64,000 bases of DNA from Arthrobacter sp. 260 (GCF_013116745.1 NZ_JABFOE010000016.1:1-64000); one strand, 5' to 3'; positions 20,088 through 29,452 are shown, counted from the first letter of the stretch. The notes: a model not told the origin generated them from the letters alone. Program-made: numbers and translations.

Positions 20088-20760
20088 CGTCGCCACCGGC
20101 CTGCCGGGTCTTCTCCCCTGACGGAGCTGCATCGGATGACGGACCTGCATCGGACGGCGCGGCACCTGACGGCTGCGGCCAGGCGTCAGCCATCTGGGTC
20201 CGCACCTCGTCGAGGGTCTGCGTGATCGCCTTGGTCTGCGCGATGATCGGCAGGAAGTTGCCGTCGCCACCCCAGCGCGGCACCACATGCTGGTGCAGGT
20301 GCGCTGCGATTCCAGCGCCGCCGGTCACACCCTGGTTCATGCCGAGATTGAACCCGGTGGGCTTGGCAACCTCCCGCAGCACGCGCATCGCCGTCTGGGT
20401 GAGCTCGGCGATCTCGACCGTCTCGGCGGCGTCGACGTCGGTGTAGTCGGGAACGTGGCGGTACGGGCAGACCAGCAGGTGACCCGGGTTGTACGGGAAG
20501 AGGTTGAGGATCACATAGGCATGGGTGCCGCGGTGCACGATGAGGGATTCCTCGTCGCTACGGGATGGCGCCACACAGAACGGGCAGTCCTTGTCCTTGA
20601 ACTGGGATTGCCCGCCCTTGATGTAGGCCATCCGGTGCGGAGTCCACAGGCGCTGAAAAGCGTCGGGCACCCCGGCAAGCTCGAAGTCGTCCCTCACGTC
20701 GTCGTCGCCAGGATAATGCCCGTCGGCGTTCGCCCCGTCAGCCCCCGTAGTACCCTCCAT
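20077..20760 (-). CDS. HIT domain-containing protein
   Basis: Histidine-triad nucleotide-binding protein, 227 residues. The HIT motif HLHQHVVPRW is in the third quarter, with FCVAPSRSDEESLIVHRG and NLFPYNPGHLLVCPYRH upstream as in actinobacterial AP4A-type phosphorylases. The C-terminal ~40 residues are low-complexity Asp/Ala/Pro. It sits between thrS (5 bp away) and pgsA (11-bp overlap), the same order as Rv2614c-Rv2612c. The activity (AP4A phosphorylase or nucleotide hydrolase) is inferred from family and context. Confidence 0.92.
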   Translation of the reverse strand: MEGTTGADGANADGHYPGDDDVRDDFELAGVPDAFQRLWTPHRMAYIKGGQSQFKDKDCPFCVAPSRSDEESLIVHRGTHAYVILNLFPYNPGHLLVCPYRHVPDYTDVDAAETVEIAELTQTAMRVLREVAKPTGFNLGMNQGVTGGAGIAAHLHQHVVPRWGGDGNFLPIIAQTKAITQTLDEVRTQMADAWPQPSGAAPSDAGPSSDAAPSGEKTRQAGGDDAQ

Positions 20761-20765
20761 ACGTT

Positions 20766-22781
20766 TTACTTATCCCGATTCCGGACGGCCTCGACGATGC
20801 GCCGGACTGCCTCGTCGACCGGCACCTGGTTGTCCTGGCTGCCATCGCGGAACCTGAACGATACTGCTCCGGCGTCCTGGTCGTCGCCGCCAGCGATCAG
20901 GACGAAGGGAACCTTCTCCTTGCTCGCGGTGCGGATCTTCTTCGGGAAACGGTCAGTGCCGATGTCCACCTGGGCACGGATGCCCTCGGCCTTGAGCTTG
21001 TCCACGACGTCGAACAGGTACTCGTTGAAGGCCTCGGCGACCGGAATGGCCAGCACCTGAACGGGCGCAAGCCAGGCCGGGAACGCACCGGCGTAGTGCT
21101 CGGTGAGCACCCCCATGAACCGTTCAATCGAGCCGAACAATGCACGGTGGATCATGACCGGGCGTTGACGGGTACCATCGGCGGCCTGATACTCCAGTTC
21201 GAACCGTTCCGGCAGGTTGAAGTCCAGCTGGATGGTGGACATCTGCCAGGTGCGGCCGATGGCGTCGCGGGCCTGGACAGAGATCTTGGGACCGTAGAAC
21301 GCGGCTCCGCCCGGATCGGGACGCAGTTCGAGCCCCGAGGCTTCGCCCACCTCGGCGAGGGTCCGGGTTGCCTCGTCCCAGATCTCATCCGAGCCCACCG
21401 ACTTTTCGGGGTTCTTGGTGGAGAGCTCCAGGTAGAAATCGTCCAGGCCGTAGTCCTTGAGCAGGCCCAGCACGAAGTTCAGCGTCTCGGTGAGCTCATC
21501 CTTCATCTGCTCGCGGGTGCAGTAGATGTGGGCGTCGTCCTGGGTCATGCCGCGCACCCGGGTCAGCCCGTGCACCACGCCTGACTTTTCGTACCGGTAG
21601 ACGGATCCGAACTCGAACATGCGCAGCGGCAGTTCGCGGTAGGACCGGCCCCGGGACTTGAAGATCAGGTTGTGCATGGGGCAGTTCATCGGCTTGAGGT
21701 AGTAGTCCTGGCCCGGCTTGCGCACGGTGCCGTCCTCATTGAGTTCCTCGTCGACATGCATCGCCGGGAACATGCCGTCGCGGTACCAGTCCAGGTGGCC
21801 CGACACCTCGTAGAGGTGGCCCTTCGTGATGTGGGGCGTGTAGACGAACTCGTAGCCGGCGTCGACGTGGCGCTGGCGTGAGTAGTCTTCCATCGCCTTG
21901 CGGATGATTCCGCCCTTGGGGTGGAACACGGGCAGGCCCGAGCCCAGCTCGTCGGGGAAGGAGAACAGGTCCAGTTCGGTGCCGAGCTTGCGGTGGTCGC
22001 GGCGCTCGGCTTCAGCGATGCGCTCCTGGTAGGCCTTGAGTTCGTCCTTGGTGGGCCAGGCAGTGCCGTAGATGCGCTGCAGCTGTGGGTTCTTTTCGCT
22101 GCCGCGCCAGTAGGCGGCGGCTGAGCGGGTCAGAGCGTAGGCGTTGGAGATGAGCTTGGTGTTGGGCAGGTGCGGGCCGCGGCATAGGTCTTTCCAGACG
22201 ACGTCGCCACTCTTGCGGTCGATGTTGTCGTAAATGGTCAGTTCGCCGGCACCGACCTCGACTGAGGCGCCGTCGTCGTCAGTGATGTCTCCCGAACCGC
22301 CCTTGAGACCGATGAGTTCCAGCTTGTAGGGCTCGTCAGCCATCGCTTCGCGGGCTTCGGCCTCGGTCGCGACGCGGCGGACGAACAGCTGGTTGCTGTT
22401 GACGATCTTCAGCATCATCTTTTCGAGCTGCTTCAGGTCTTCGGGGGTGAAGGGGGTCTCGACGTCGAAGTCGAAGTAGAAGCCGTCGGTGATGTACGGG
22501 CCGATGCCCAGTTTGGCGCCGGGACGCAGCTGCTGCACTGCCTGAGCCATGACGTGCGCCGCCGAGTGGCGCAACACTTCCAGGCCCTCGGGCGAGCCGA
22601 TGGTGATTGGCTCGACCTTGGCACCGGCGGGGATGGGCTGATCCAGGTCCACCAATTCGCCGTCAACACGGACGACAACTACATCGCGGCGGTCGGCGAA
22701 CAGGTCAACGCCGGTAGTGCCCGTAGTCACCTGGTGCTCTTCGCCGTCGACGAGGAGGGTGATAAGGGAAGGCGCTGACAC
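20766..22781 (-). CDS. thrS: Threonine--tRNA ligase
   Basis: Class II aminoacyl-tRNA synthetase charging tRNA-Thr. It has an N-terminal TGS domain, the editing domain ([15 protein letters not shown] is its zinc-binding-like HxxxH), the catalytic core with [20 protein letters not shown] and [17 protein letters not shown], and an anticodon-binding domain. At 671 residues it is typical. The start is GTG (22779-22781) with TAGGAG 8-9 bases before it. The 128-bp divergent region to the VOC gene shows no T-box hallmarks. It heads the thrS-HIT-pgsA group. Confidence 0.97.
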   Translation of the reverse strand: MSAPSLITLLVDGEEHQVTTGTTGVDLFADRRDVVVVRVDGELVDLDQPIPAGAKVEPITIGSPEGLEVLRHSAAHVMAQAVQQLRPGAKLGIGPYITDGFYFDFDVETPFTPEDLKQLEKMMLKIVNSNQLFVRRVATEAEAREAMADEPYKLELIGLKGGSGDITDDDGASVEVGAGELTIYDNIDRKSGDVVWKDLCRGPHLPNTKLISNAYALTRSAAAYWRGSEKNPQLQRIYGTAWPTKDELKAYQERIAEAERRDHRKLGTELDLFSFPDELGSGLPVFHPKGGIIRKAMEDYSRQRHVDAGYEFVYTPHITKGHLYEVSGHLDWYRDGMFPAMHVDEELNEDGTVRKPGQDYYLKPMNCPMHNLIFKSRGRSYRELPLRMFEFGSVYRYEKSGVVHGLTRVRGMTQDDAHIYCTREQMKDELTETLNFVLGLLKDYGLDDFYLELSTKNPEKSVGSDEIWDEATRTLAEVGEASGLELRPDPGGAAFYGPKISVQARDAIGRTWQMSTIQLDFNLPERFELEYQAADGTRQRPVMIHRALFGSIERFMGVLTEHYAGAFPAWLAPVQVLAIPVAEAFNEYLFDVVDKLKAEGIRAQVDIGTDRFPKKIRTASKEKVPFVLIAGGDDQDAGAVSFRFRDGSQDNQVPVDEAVRRIVEAVRNRDK

Positions 22782-22909
22782 AGTGGTCTCCTAGCAAAGG
22801 TGGTGCGGTGGGTTAACTCTCTGATGGTATCCGCTGCGCCTGAAGCGACCAACAACCCGGCCAGCGCGCGCCGGTGCTGAACCCGCGAATGTGTCAGTAG
22901 GATCAACTC

Positions 22910-23347
22910 ATGAAACCTCAGGTCACAGTCATCACGCTGGGTGTCCGAAACCTTGACACCTCCTACGCTTTTTACGCAAAGGCTCTGGGGTGGGAGCCCC
23001 TCGTGTACGTCCCTGATGAGGTGGCGTTCTTCCAGGTAGGCCACGGCCTGGTGCTATCACTTTTCCGGGCCGATCACCTGGCCGCGGAGGCAGGGGATAT
23101 TGGCCACGGTCCGATCGCCCCACCGCTGACGCTGGGCCACAACGTCGATTCACCGGACGAGGTGGACGCGATTCTCCAGACGGTTGTCAGCGCTGGTGCG
23201 GAACTGGTCGCTGAGGGCACCGCGATGAGCTGGGGCGGCTATTCGGGATATTTCGCCGATCCGGACGGCTTCCACTGGGAGGTCTGCCACAACCCGGGCC
23301 TGTCTGTCGCCGACGATGGGACGGTCACGCTCCGCGAGATCGTCTGA
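22910..23347 (+). CDS. VOC family protein (glyoxalase/bleomycin-resistance fold)
   Basis: A single-module VOC protein of 145 residues: ITLGVRNLDTSYAFYAKALGWEPL at the start and YFADPDGFHWEVCHNP at the end, the expected first and last metal-ligand strands. These small cytosolic proteins include glyoxalases, dioxygenases and resistance proteins; the substrate cannot be told. It is divergent from thrS. Confidence 0.85.
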   Translation: MKPQVTVITLGVRNLDTSYAFYAKALGWEPLVYVPDEVAFFQVGHGLVLSLFRADHLAAEAGDIGHGPIAPPLTLGHNVDSPDEVDAILQTVVSAGAELVAEGTAMSWGGYSGYFADPDGFHWEVCHNPGLSVADDGTVTLREIV

Positions 23348-23484
23348 TCCGCCAGCAACCCAACGTCACCGCGCGCGGAATCTAACCGACCCCGCGTGTG
23401 TTGAACCCTGTATACGTGAATCACTGCGTATCCGTGCAAGGCGTTCCTGTCTTGCCGCCACCAACAATTCCTCAAAGGAGCACC

Positions 23485-23742
23485 GTGGACTACACCCCCG
23501 ATGCCGGCACGATCACCATGTTCTCAACCAGCTGGTGCGGGTACTGCCGCCGACTGAAGAAGCAGCTTGATGCCAAGGGTGTCGGCTACACGGAGATCAA
23601 CATCGAAGAGGTCGAAGGCACCGCAGCCCTGGTGGAATCCCTCAACGGTGGCAACCAGACGGTCCCGACGGTGTTGTTCCCTGACGGCTCCGCCGCCACC
23701 AATCCTTCAGTCTCCGATGTGATGGCCCGCCTGGGTAGCTAG
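23485..23742 (+). CDS. mrx1: Mycoredoxin (glutaredoxin-like, CGYC)
   Basis: An 85-residue thioredoxin-fold protein with Cys18-Gly-Tyr-Cys21 (FSTSWCGYC), the cis-Pro segment QTVPTVLFPDG and C-terminal NPSVSDVMARL, as in Mrx1, which reduces mycothiol-protein mixed disulfides. GTG at 23485 is chosen because AAAGGAG lies 5 bases upstream; the frame continues upstream to 23398, but that part lacks family similarity. It is consistent with a mycothiol-using organism and with the mscR gene at 30.4 kb. Confidence 0.88.
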   Translation: MDYTPDAGTITMFSTSWCGYCRRLKKQLDAKGVGYTEINIEEVEGTAALVESLNGGNQTVPTVLFPDGSAATNPSVSDVMARLGS

Positions 23743-23755
23743 TCCGACCCTGGGT

Positions 23756-24625
23756 TCAGATCTGGGCAATAAGTTCGTCGTGGACCCAGGACGGCAGTGA
23801 GGTGGCGGTGGTCGTGGCAACGGTCCGTGGCTGCTCGGGAGTGAAGTCGTCCCGCAGTCCTGTCGACATGCCCAGCGCAGCGTTGGCCACCGCAGGGGGC
23901 AGACCGAACCCAAGATACTGGTTGTACAGCTCCTGATCGGTGATCCGTTCCGCCACCACCTGCTGTCCCAGCTCGGCGGTCAGGATCGACGCCACCTCGC
24001 GCCAGCTGAGGTCGGTGGGCCCGTGCACTGCGCGGACCCTCCGGCCCTGCCAGCTGGTGTCCAGCAGGATTGATGCTGCGACGTCGGCGATGTCCCGCGG
24101 AGCCACCCAACTCATCGGGGCATCCAGCGGCACCACCACCTGCAGGAGTCCCGCACGGACGGCATCCGCCTGGAACAAAAGGTTAATGAAAAAGTACCCG
24201 CAGCGCAGGTGGGTCACGTCCACGTTCAGGGTGTCCAGCGCCATCTCGGTGGCTGCGAGCCCGTCGATTTCGCCAGCCCCGTGGCGCTTCTCCGCGCCGA
24301 CGCTGCTCTGGAACACCACCCGGGGGATGTTGTTCTTCAGGACGGCCGACACCACCGCGCCGGTGGCCAGAGTGTAGTCAGCCAGGGGCTTGTCGCTCTC
24401 GGGCGAGGGATCAACCCAGTACAGCGCGTCGACGCCTACAGTAGCGGCGCTGACCTGGTCCTTGTCCCGACTGTCGGCTTGAGCCACGTCCACGTATTCG
24501 GTCAGCTCCGGGTCGAGCCTGTCGGGCTGACGCATCAGCAGGAGCGGGCGGAGCCCGGCCCTGACCAGCGCCCGGGTGAGGTGATGCCCCACATGACCGT
24601 TTGGAGTGGTAACTGCAATACGCAT
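23756..24625 (-). CDS. NmrA-like NAD(P)-binding protein
   Basis: Atypical short-chain dehydrogenase of 289 residues with an N-terminal Rossmann motif TTPNGHVGHHLTRALVRAG, then VVFQSSVGAEKRHG and HLRCGYFFINLLFQ, the usual NmrA/QOR2-like landmarks. It probably binds NAD(P)H as a redox sensor or quinone/aldehyde reductase. It is convergent with the mycoredoxin gene, 13 bp apart. Confidence 0.82.
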   Translation of the reverse strand: MRIAVTTPNGHVGHHLTRALVRAGLRPLLLMRQPDRLDPELTEYVDVAQADSRDKDQVSAATVGVDALYWVDPSPESDKPLADYTLATGAVVSAVLKNNIPRVVFQSSVGAEKRHGAGEIDGLAATEMALDTLNVDVTHLRCGYFFINLLFQADAVRAGLLQVVVPLDAPMSWVAPRDIADVAASILLDTSWQGRRVRAVHGPTDLSWREVASILTAELGQQVVAERITDQELYNQYLGFGLPPAVANAALGMSTGLRDDFTPEQPRTVATTTATSLPSWVHDELIAQI

Positions 24626-24769
24626 GGGGGCAACCTTTCCGCTGGGTCCTGGACTTATGACTGGATCCCCACGCTAACGAGAGATGCGGTCACCCGCTGA
24701 CCGCGTTCTGGGGAGTGGGGTCGGAAAGCGTCCCGTGATAGCTGGTCGCTAGTCCGGCAAGCTGCTGAG

Positions 24770-25075
24770 TTACCGCGGAGCCCAGCGAACGCCGTCGTCC
24801 TCGCAGAAGGTAGTGGTGACAGCGTCGCCGGTCACGCATGCCGCATCGACCAGTTCCCTGTCCCCAACTGGTTCTGATAGTTCGACTGTCGTTTCGACAA
24901 TTTCATTGCCCGGACAGTCATATGCGCCCTCCGGCAACGGCTCGACATCGGTCCTGATGATGATCTGGTCCGCCCCGTAGGTGATCATTGGCTCCAGCAC
25001 ACGCCCAGTCACACCGCCAGAACAACCCGTCCGGGTCACATCAACCCTGAAGCTCGTCGAACCTGGCCGGACCAC
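24770..25075 (-). CDS. Second repeat domain of a split lipoprotein (101 aa, no signal peptide)
   Basis: Unrecognised family. It reads as a paralogue of the domain encoded just upstream: both share TG-RVLEP/TVLEP, a -DQIII-/-DRIIV- strand, a Cys-containing C-x-GN segment, VELSEPVGDRELVD and CEDDGVRWA. It has no signal peptide. The proposed GTG (25073-25075) follows the TAG of the upstream gene directly and in the same frame, so this may be the second half of a two-domain lipoprotein split by one stop codon. No ribosome binding site is evident. Confidence 0.5.
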   Translation of the reverse strand: MVRPGSTSFRVDVTRTGCSGGVTGRVLEPMITYGADQIIIRTDVEPLPEGAYDCPGNEIVETTVELSEPVGDRELVDAACVTGDAVTTTFCEDDGVRWAPR

Positions 25076-25543
25076 CTATCCCTTCGGTAGTCCCCAGACA
25101 GCAGACGCAGACGGTGTACGGATAGCCCAGCGAACGCCGTCGTCCTCACACAACGATGCGGGTACCGCGTCGGGCACCAGGCATACACCATCCACCAGTT
25201 TCCTTTCCCCGATCGGCTCTCCAAGCTCAACGGTGAGTGGCACTACATCGTTGCCCTGGCATGATTGGACGCCGCCGGTCAGGGGCTCGACATAGGTCGT
25301 CACGATGATCCGGTCCGTCTCGTAGGTGACCTCCGGCTCGAGTACAGTCCCCGTCCTGCCGCTGGCACAGGCAGCGCGCTCAACCCCCACTTCAAGGCTG
25401 GTTGAATCGGCTGATACGTCGGCGGGACGGGCAAGGTGCCACGTCGCATCGCCACGGGGCCCGTCCGGAACGCTGCAGCCCCCGAGCAGCGCAGCACCGG
25501 TGATCGCGGTGGCCACCAGAACACGCCGATCCCTGCGTCGCAT
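25076..25543 (-). CDS. Hypothetical lipoprotein, first repeat domain
   Basis: A 155-residue secreted lipoprotein with basic start, hydrophobic core and lipobox LLGGC (Cys23). The mature part is one copy of a ~100-residue domain with two Cys pairs, repeated just downstream and again as a wrecked copy at 29.1-29.4 kb. The function is unknown. Its stop is an in-frame TAG followed at once by the next domain. Confidence 0.7.
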   Translation of the reverse strand: MRRRDRRVLVATAITGAALLGGCSVPDGPRGDATWHLARPADVSADSTSLEVGVERAACASGRTGTVLEPEVTYETDRIIVTTYVEPLTGGVQSCQGNDVVPLTVELGEPIGERKLVDGVCLVPDAVPASLCEDDGVRWAIRTPSASAVWGLPKG

Positions 25544-25695
25544 CAGCCACCTCAGCCCTCAATTGATCTTCGACTCTGACCACTTAGCGACCAGTATCCT
25601 CCCCTGCCCGCCATTTGGAATCAGATCTAATTGCCACGGGGGTGCCCCTTGTCTTCTTTTCGGGGCGGTTTTCTTCGGGGCGCGGTTTCCTTTGG

Positions 25696-26667
25696 TTAGA
25701 ACGGGGGTGGTTGGGGTTGTGTGGTGTAGGTTTTGCCGGTGAGTGAGGTGGCGGTGAGGGTGCCGGGGTGGGGTTGTTGGTAGTGCCAGTAGCCGGCGGT
25801 TTTGAGCAGGTGGTGTTTCCGGCAGAGGGCGGCGAGGTTGTCGTAGCTGGTGGTTCCGCCGTGGTGCCAGGGGATGGTGTGGTCGAGGTCGCATACCGGG
25901 CCGGGCCGGTTGCAGCCGGGGTGTCGGCAGGTTTTGTCTCTGACTAGGACGGTTTTGCGGAGGTCTTTGGGGACTTTGTAGCGGTCCCGGCCGACGCTGA
26001 GTACTGTCCCGGTTTCCGGGTGTGTGAGGATCCTGGTGAATCCTTTGGCGTGGGCGGCGAGGTTCCGGGCGGTGTCCGGGTCGATCGGCCCGAAACCCTC
26101 GAGTTCGGCTGGTTCGTTCCCGCCGAGCAGGGTCAGCACGGGAACGGTCACGAACACCACGGGCTGGACACCGAGCACTGATGCCAAATCCACCACCCCC
26201 GCACCCTCAGCAGGGTCTTCACCGGCACCCGTTCCGCTGGCGTCCGCGGGCCGGGTACGGGTCCCGCCGGTGACGGTGTCGCTGGCACGGGTGTCACTGG
26301 CGTCCGCGGGGTTGTCACGAGTTCCGGTGGCACCGGTTCCGGTGTTCGACGCAGCCCCGCGTTGATTCGCCGCTGTCCCGGGTGCGTTGGGGTCACAGTG
26401 GTGGGTGAGGAGGTCTCCGAAGACGTCGGCTTTGAGTTGGGTGAGGGTCCGGGTTTCGTGCGGGTTTTGCAGGGCCCGGGCCATGAACGTGACCCGGTTC
26501 TCGATGCCGCAGGCCCGCTCGGCGGGCAGATACGCGGACAGCCAGGCCATCCCGTCGTGGTCGGGGCTCACCTCGATATGCCGGTCCGCGGCTGCGGCAC
26601 GCCTGCGGGTGATCGCGGATGCGGGGTGGAGTTTCTCCCTGACCCGCTTGCACTTGGCTTTCAGCCG
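25696..26667 (-). pseudogene. DUF222/HNH endonuclease, 3' part cut off by IS256-family insertion
   Basis: C-terminal portion of a DUF222-HNH protein. The HNH motif is intact: CRHPGCNRPG, then CDLDHTIPWHHGGTT and LCRKHH. Upstream of the GTG at 26571 the frame continues without a stop to the insertion point, where RLK-AKCKR resumes the DUF222 helix of the 5' part. Removing the element and one 10-bp target copy gives one continuous 598-residue frame. About residues 70-120 of this part are a Gly/Thr/Asp-rich low-complexity linker. A shortened protein from the GTG start cannot be excluded. Confidence 0.85.
26658..26667. repeat. Target-site duplication, left copy
   Basis: CTTTCAGCCG next to the left end of the IS element; the identical copy is at 28130-28139. 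Confidence 0.85.
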
Positions 26668-28129
26668 AGCCTGTCAAGTTGTTTGTGTAAGCGGGTGGCC
26701 GCTGGATGGTTTTCATAGGTGGGGGTTGATGCGTTCGGGGTAAGCGAGGGCGAGCTGGGCGAGGGCTTGTTTCCAGTTGATGGTGACTTGTCCTTCGACG
26801 AGTCGTCCATCGGCCTTGCGTTTGGACTCTCGGTTGAGACCGCGTTCTTTGGCTCGTTCGCGGGCGCGTTTGTCCTCGATGTTGCAGATCGCCAGCCAGA
26901 GCAGTTTCACAACTGCGTCGTCGGAGGGGAAATGGCCGCGGTTCTTGATGATCTTTCGAAGCTGGAAGTTCAAAGACTCGATCGCGTTGGTGGTGTAAAT
27001 GACCCTGCGCAGCATCGGAGGGAAGGCCAGGAACGGGGTGAATCGATCCCAGGCGTCCTCGAAGGCCCGGACGGTGTTCGGGTTCTTCTTCCCTAACTCC
27101 GAGGCCGCGAATTCCTCCAACGCGGCCCGCGCCGCGGTCTCGTTCGCGGCCTGGTAAACGGCTTTCAAAGCAGCCGCGACGGCTTTACGCTGCCCGTAAG
27201 ACACGAACCGCATCGACGCCCGGATCAGGTGCACCACACAGGTCTGCACGAGCGAATCGGGCCAGGTCGCCTCGATCGCTTCGGGGAACCCGGTGAGCCC
27301 ATCGCAGCACACGATCAACACGTCCTTCACCCCCCGGTTAGCCAGCTCGGCGCAGACACCGGCCCAGAACTTCGCACCCTCGGTGGCCTGGACCCAGATA
27401 CCCAGGACGTGCTTGATTCCTTCCATGTCGACCCCGACCGCTATGTGGGCGGCTCTGTTGCGTACGTGCGCACCGTCGCGGACCTTGACCACAATCGCGT
27501 CGAGGTAAATGACCGGGTAAAAGGCCTCCAGCGGCCGACGCTGCCAGGCGGTGACCTCCTCGAGGACTTCATCAGTGATTTTCGAGATCGTTTCACGGCT
27601 GATCTCCGTACCGATCGTGGACACCAGATGATGCTCAATATCACGCACCGTCATCCCGCCGGCATAAAGGCTCACGATCATCTCATCGAGCCCGCCCAGA
27701 CGTCTGGAACCTTTCGGGACCAAGGTCGGGGTGAACGTGCCGTCCCGATCCCGCGGAATGGCCAACTCAACGTCCCCGACAGCCGTCCCGACGGTTTTGG
27801 GGAAGGCACCATTGCGTGAGTTCGGAAACAACCCCGCGTCCGGGTCACCCTTGTCATACCCCAGATGATCACCGAGCTCGGCCTGCAAGCCCCGCTCCAA
27901 ACCCGCCTTGATCAGCCGCTGAATCAGACCGTCCTTGCCATCAAGCTCGACCTGCCCGGCATCGATCATGGAATACAACTCATCCAGGGCACCAGAGGCC
28001 TCCAACGCCTCCACACCCTCACGCTGAGAACGCCTACGCTCCTCACGAGCTTCCTTATCAATCATGGACATCAGTATCTCGGCTTCCTGCTAAGGCCCCC
28101 ACCCCCTTACACAAACCATTTGACACCCT
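26668..28129 (-). mobile_element. Complete IS256-family insertion sequence (1462 bp)
   Basis: The element carries one transposase gene and imperfect 31-bp terminal inverted repeats (26668-26698 and 28099-28129, 26 of 31 positions matching, sharing TTTGTGTAAG and TGTCAA). It is flanked by the direct repeat CTTTCAGCCG (26658-26667 and 28130-28139), one base over the usual 8-9 bp of the family. It lies inside a DUF222-HNH gene in the same orientation. Intact ends, frame and target duplication suggest a recent, possibly mobile copy. Confidence 0.93.
26713..28071 (-). CDS. IS256 family transposase
   Basis: Mutator-type DDE transposase of 452 residues. Catalytic candidates are Asp191 in VIYLDAIVVKVRD, Asp257 in VLIVCCDGLTGFPEAI and Glu365 in VIYTTNAIESLNFQLRK, with the family's CVVHLIRASMRFV between them. 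No frameshift or stop interrupts it, so it is likely functional. The start MSMIDKEARE is within 60 bp of the right inverted repeat and the stop within 50 bp of the left one. Confidence 0.95.
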   Translation of the reverse strand: MSMIDKEAREERRRSQREGVEALEASGALDELYSMIDAGQVELDGKDGLIQRLIKAGLERGLQAELGDHLGYDKGDPDAGLFPNSRNGAFPKTVGTAVGDVELAIPRDRDGTFTPTLVPKGSRRLGGLDEMIVSLYAGGMTVRDIEHHLVSTIGTEISRETISKITDEVLEEVTAWQRRPLEAFYPVIYLDAIVVKVRDGAHVRNRAAHIAVGVDMEGIKHVLGIWVQATEGAKFWAGVCAELANRGVKDVLIVCCDGLTGFPEAIEATWPDSLVQTCVVHLIRASMRFVSYGQRKAVAAALKAVYQAANETAARAALEEFAASELGKKNPNTVRAFEDAWDRFTPFLAFPPMLRRVIYTTNAIESLNFQLRKIIKNRGHFPSDDAVVKLLWLAICNIEDKRARERAKERGLNRESKRKADGRLVEGQVTINWKQALAQLALAYPERINPHL

Positions 28130-28139
28130 CTTTCAGCCG
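28130..28139. repeat. Target-site duplication, right copy
   Basis: CTTTCAGCCG next to the right end of the IS element, matching 26658-26667. Confidence 0.85.
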
Positions 28140-28533
28140 TGGCGCCATCAGCTGGGCCCCCGTTTTGAGGACTTCCTCTTCGAAGGCCGGCAACGCCTCG
28201 GCCGGGATCGTGAGTGCCTCATCGAGGATGATCTGGGCCTGCCGGGGAGTGAGCATCCCCGCCCCCAAGCATTGCAGGGTCTTCGGCAGATCCTCGACCA
28301 GTGTCAGGCTCTGGCCCAGCAGCCGGTGAGCGGCACGTCCAGAGAGGTTCAGCAGCGGCACCAGTTCCTCGGCGGTCAACGTGAACCCCAACCCCGCCCC
28401 CACCGTCCCGCCGGGGCGGGACGCGGCGTGGGCCGCTGCCTCGTCCTGAACCTCAGTGTGTAACGCGGCGACCAATTCCGCCTGCCGGGCCACCACCCAC
28501 GACATCAACCGATCAGCAGCCACCAACAACTCA

Positions 28534-28623
28534 ACCGTCCCAGGCCCACCCGTGCCAGGACCAGCCGTACCGGGCCCAGCCGTCCCCAGCCCACCCGTCC
28601 CGGGATCAGCGGTGTCCGGCGCA
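28534..28623 (-). repeat. Six imperfect 15-bp tandem units inside DUF222-HNH 5' part
   Basis: Units start at 28534, 28549, 28564, 28579, 28594 and 28609, each a variant of a CCGTCCCGGGCCCA-like core. On the coding strand they give a repeated Gly-Pro-Gly-Thr pattern. The last unit is the most diverged. Confidence 0.7.
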
Positions 28624-29093
28624 GTCTCAAGTGCGTCAGCCGCGGGATCCGGGCCATCACCACGGCGCAGCATCGCCACCAGCGTTTCCGGACCGGCTAC
28701 CTCCACCTCCGTCGGCGGAGTATCACCAGCAACCGGACGATGCCGGGCCCTACCAAAGGCAGGCTCCAACCAAATCTTCTCCCCCAAGCTGAACAACGAC
28801 ACCGGATCACCCGACGAATCCAGTACTGCCGACGAATCTAATGTCACCGACCCACCAGTCCCCGGCCCCTTACTGGCACGATCCCCCTCGGAAAAAGAGC
28901 CCGGACCAACAGAATCAGACACCGGAAAACCGGTGATCTCATCTGCGTTCTCCTGCCGCTTCATACCTCCATCACATCACCCGCCACTGACATTTTTGGG
29001 GTGGATGAATGTAGGAAAAGAAATGAACTCAAGAAAATTTTCCTAGCGCCCAGCACACTTCGGGCCTGTGCCACGGCGAAGATGACCTTCCCC

Positions 29094-29420
29094 TCACAGA
29101 AGGCCTTTCGGCGTCCAGCGCACGGCGTCGTACTCGCCGTAGCCTGCGGCCACCGCGTCAACCACCAGGCACGCTCCGTCCACCAGTTGCCTGTCCCCGA
29201 CCGGCTCCCCAAGGTCAACGGTGAGTGGCACCAGATCGTTGCCCTGACAGGTCTGCCCGTCAATTCGACAGGGACTCGACAGAGGTCGTCACGATGATCC
29301 GGTCCGCCTCATCGATGACTGCTGGCTCGAGTACAGTCGCGCCCGGCGGCCCGCGCAGCCGGAGAGCGCCACACCCATTCCAGCCTCGTCGTATCCGCGG
29401 AGACTACGGCCGGGAAGTTG
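29094..29420 (-). pseudogene. Degenerate third copy of the lipoprotein repeat domain
   Basis: Reading the minus strand in three frames recovers the same domain as at 24770-25543: VSADTTRLE in one frame, ATVLEPAVIDEADRIIVTT in a second, and QTCQGNDLVPLTVDLGEPV then LVDGACLVVDAV in a third, ending at a TGA (29094-29096). At least two frameshifts and an in-frame stop (near 29265) break it, and the signal peptide is gone. This fills most of the otherwise gene-free 28965-29452 stretch. Confidence 0.75.
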
Positions 29421-29452
29421 CCAGATCTGGGGGCACTGTAACCTCCCAATAC

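Larger units (their letters stand above)
28130..28964 (-). pseudogene. DUF222/HNH endonuclease, 5' part cut off by IS256-family insertion
   Basis: N-terminal portion with the DUF222 region (LVAADRLMSWVVARQAELVAALH, then ELVPLLNLSGRAAHRLLGQ and GMLTPRQAQIILDEAL). In the disrupted frame it ends eight codons inside the element. Six 15-bp units at 28534-28623 encode a Gly-Thr-x-Gly-Pro type repeat in the linker before DUF222. GGAGGT abuts the ATG with no spacer, and the 30 bases upstream resemble those before the other DUF222-HNH gene at 56.6 kb. Confidence 0.85.

Noticed and set aside
20088-20288. N-terminal extension of PIP synthase
   Set aside because: It overlaps the HIT gene and lacks family similarity; MLNKYARRFF is the natural start.
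22782-22909. T-box leader before thrS
   Set aside because: No T-box sequence, specifier loop or antiterminator was found in the 128 bp.
23398-23484. Longer start for mycoredoxin
   Set aside because: No ribosome binding site and no family similarity; GTG at 23485 has AAAGGAG.
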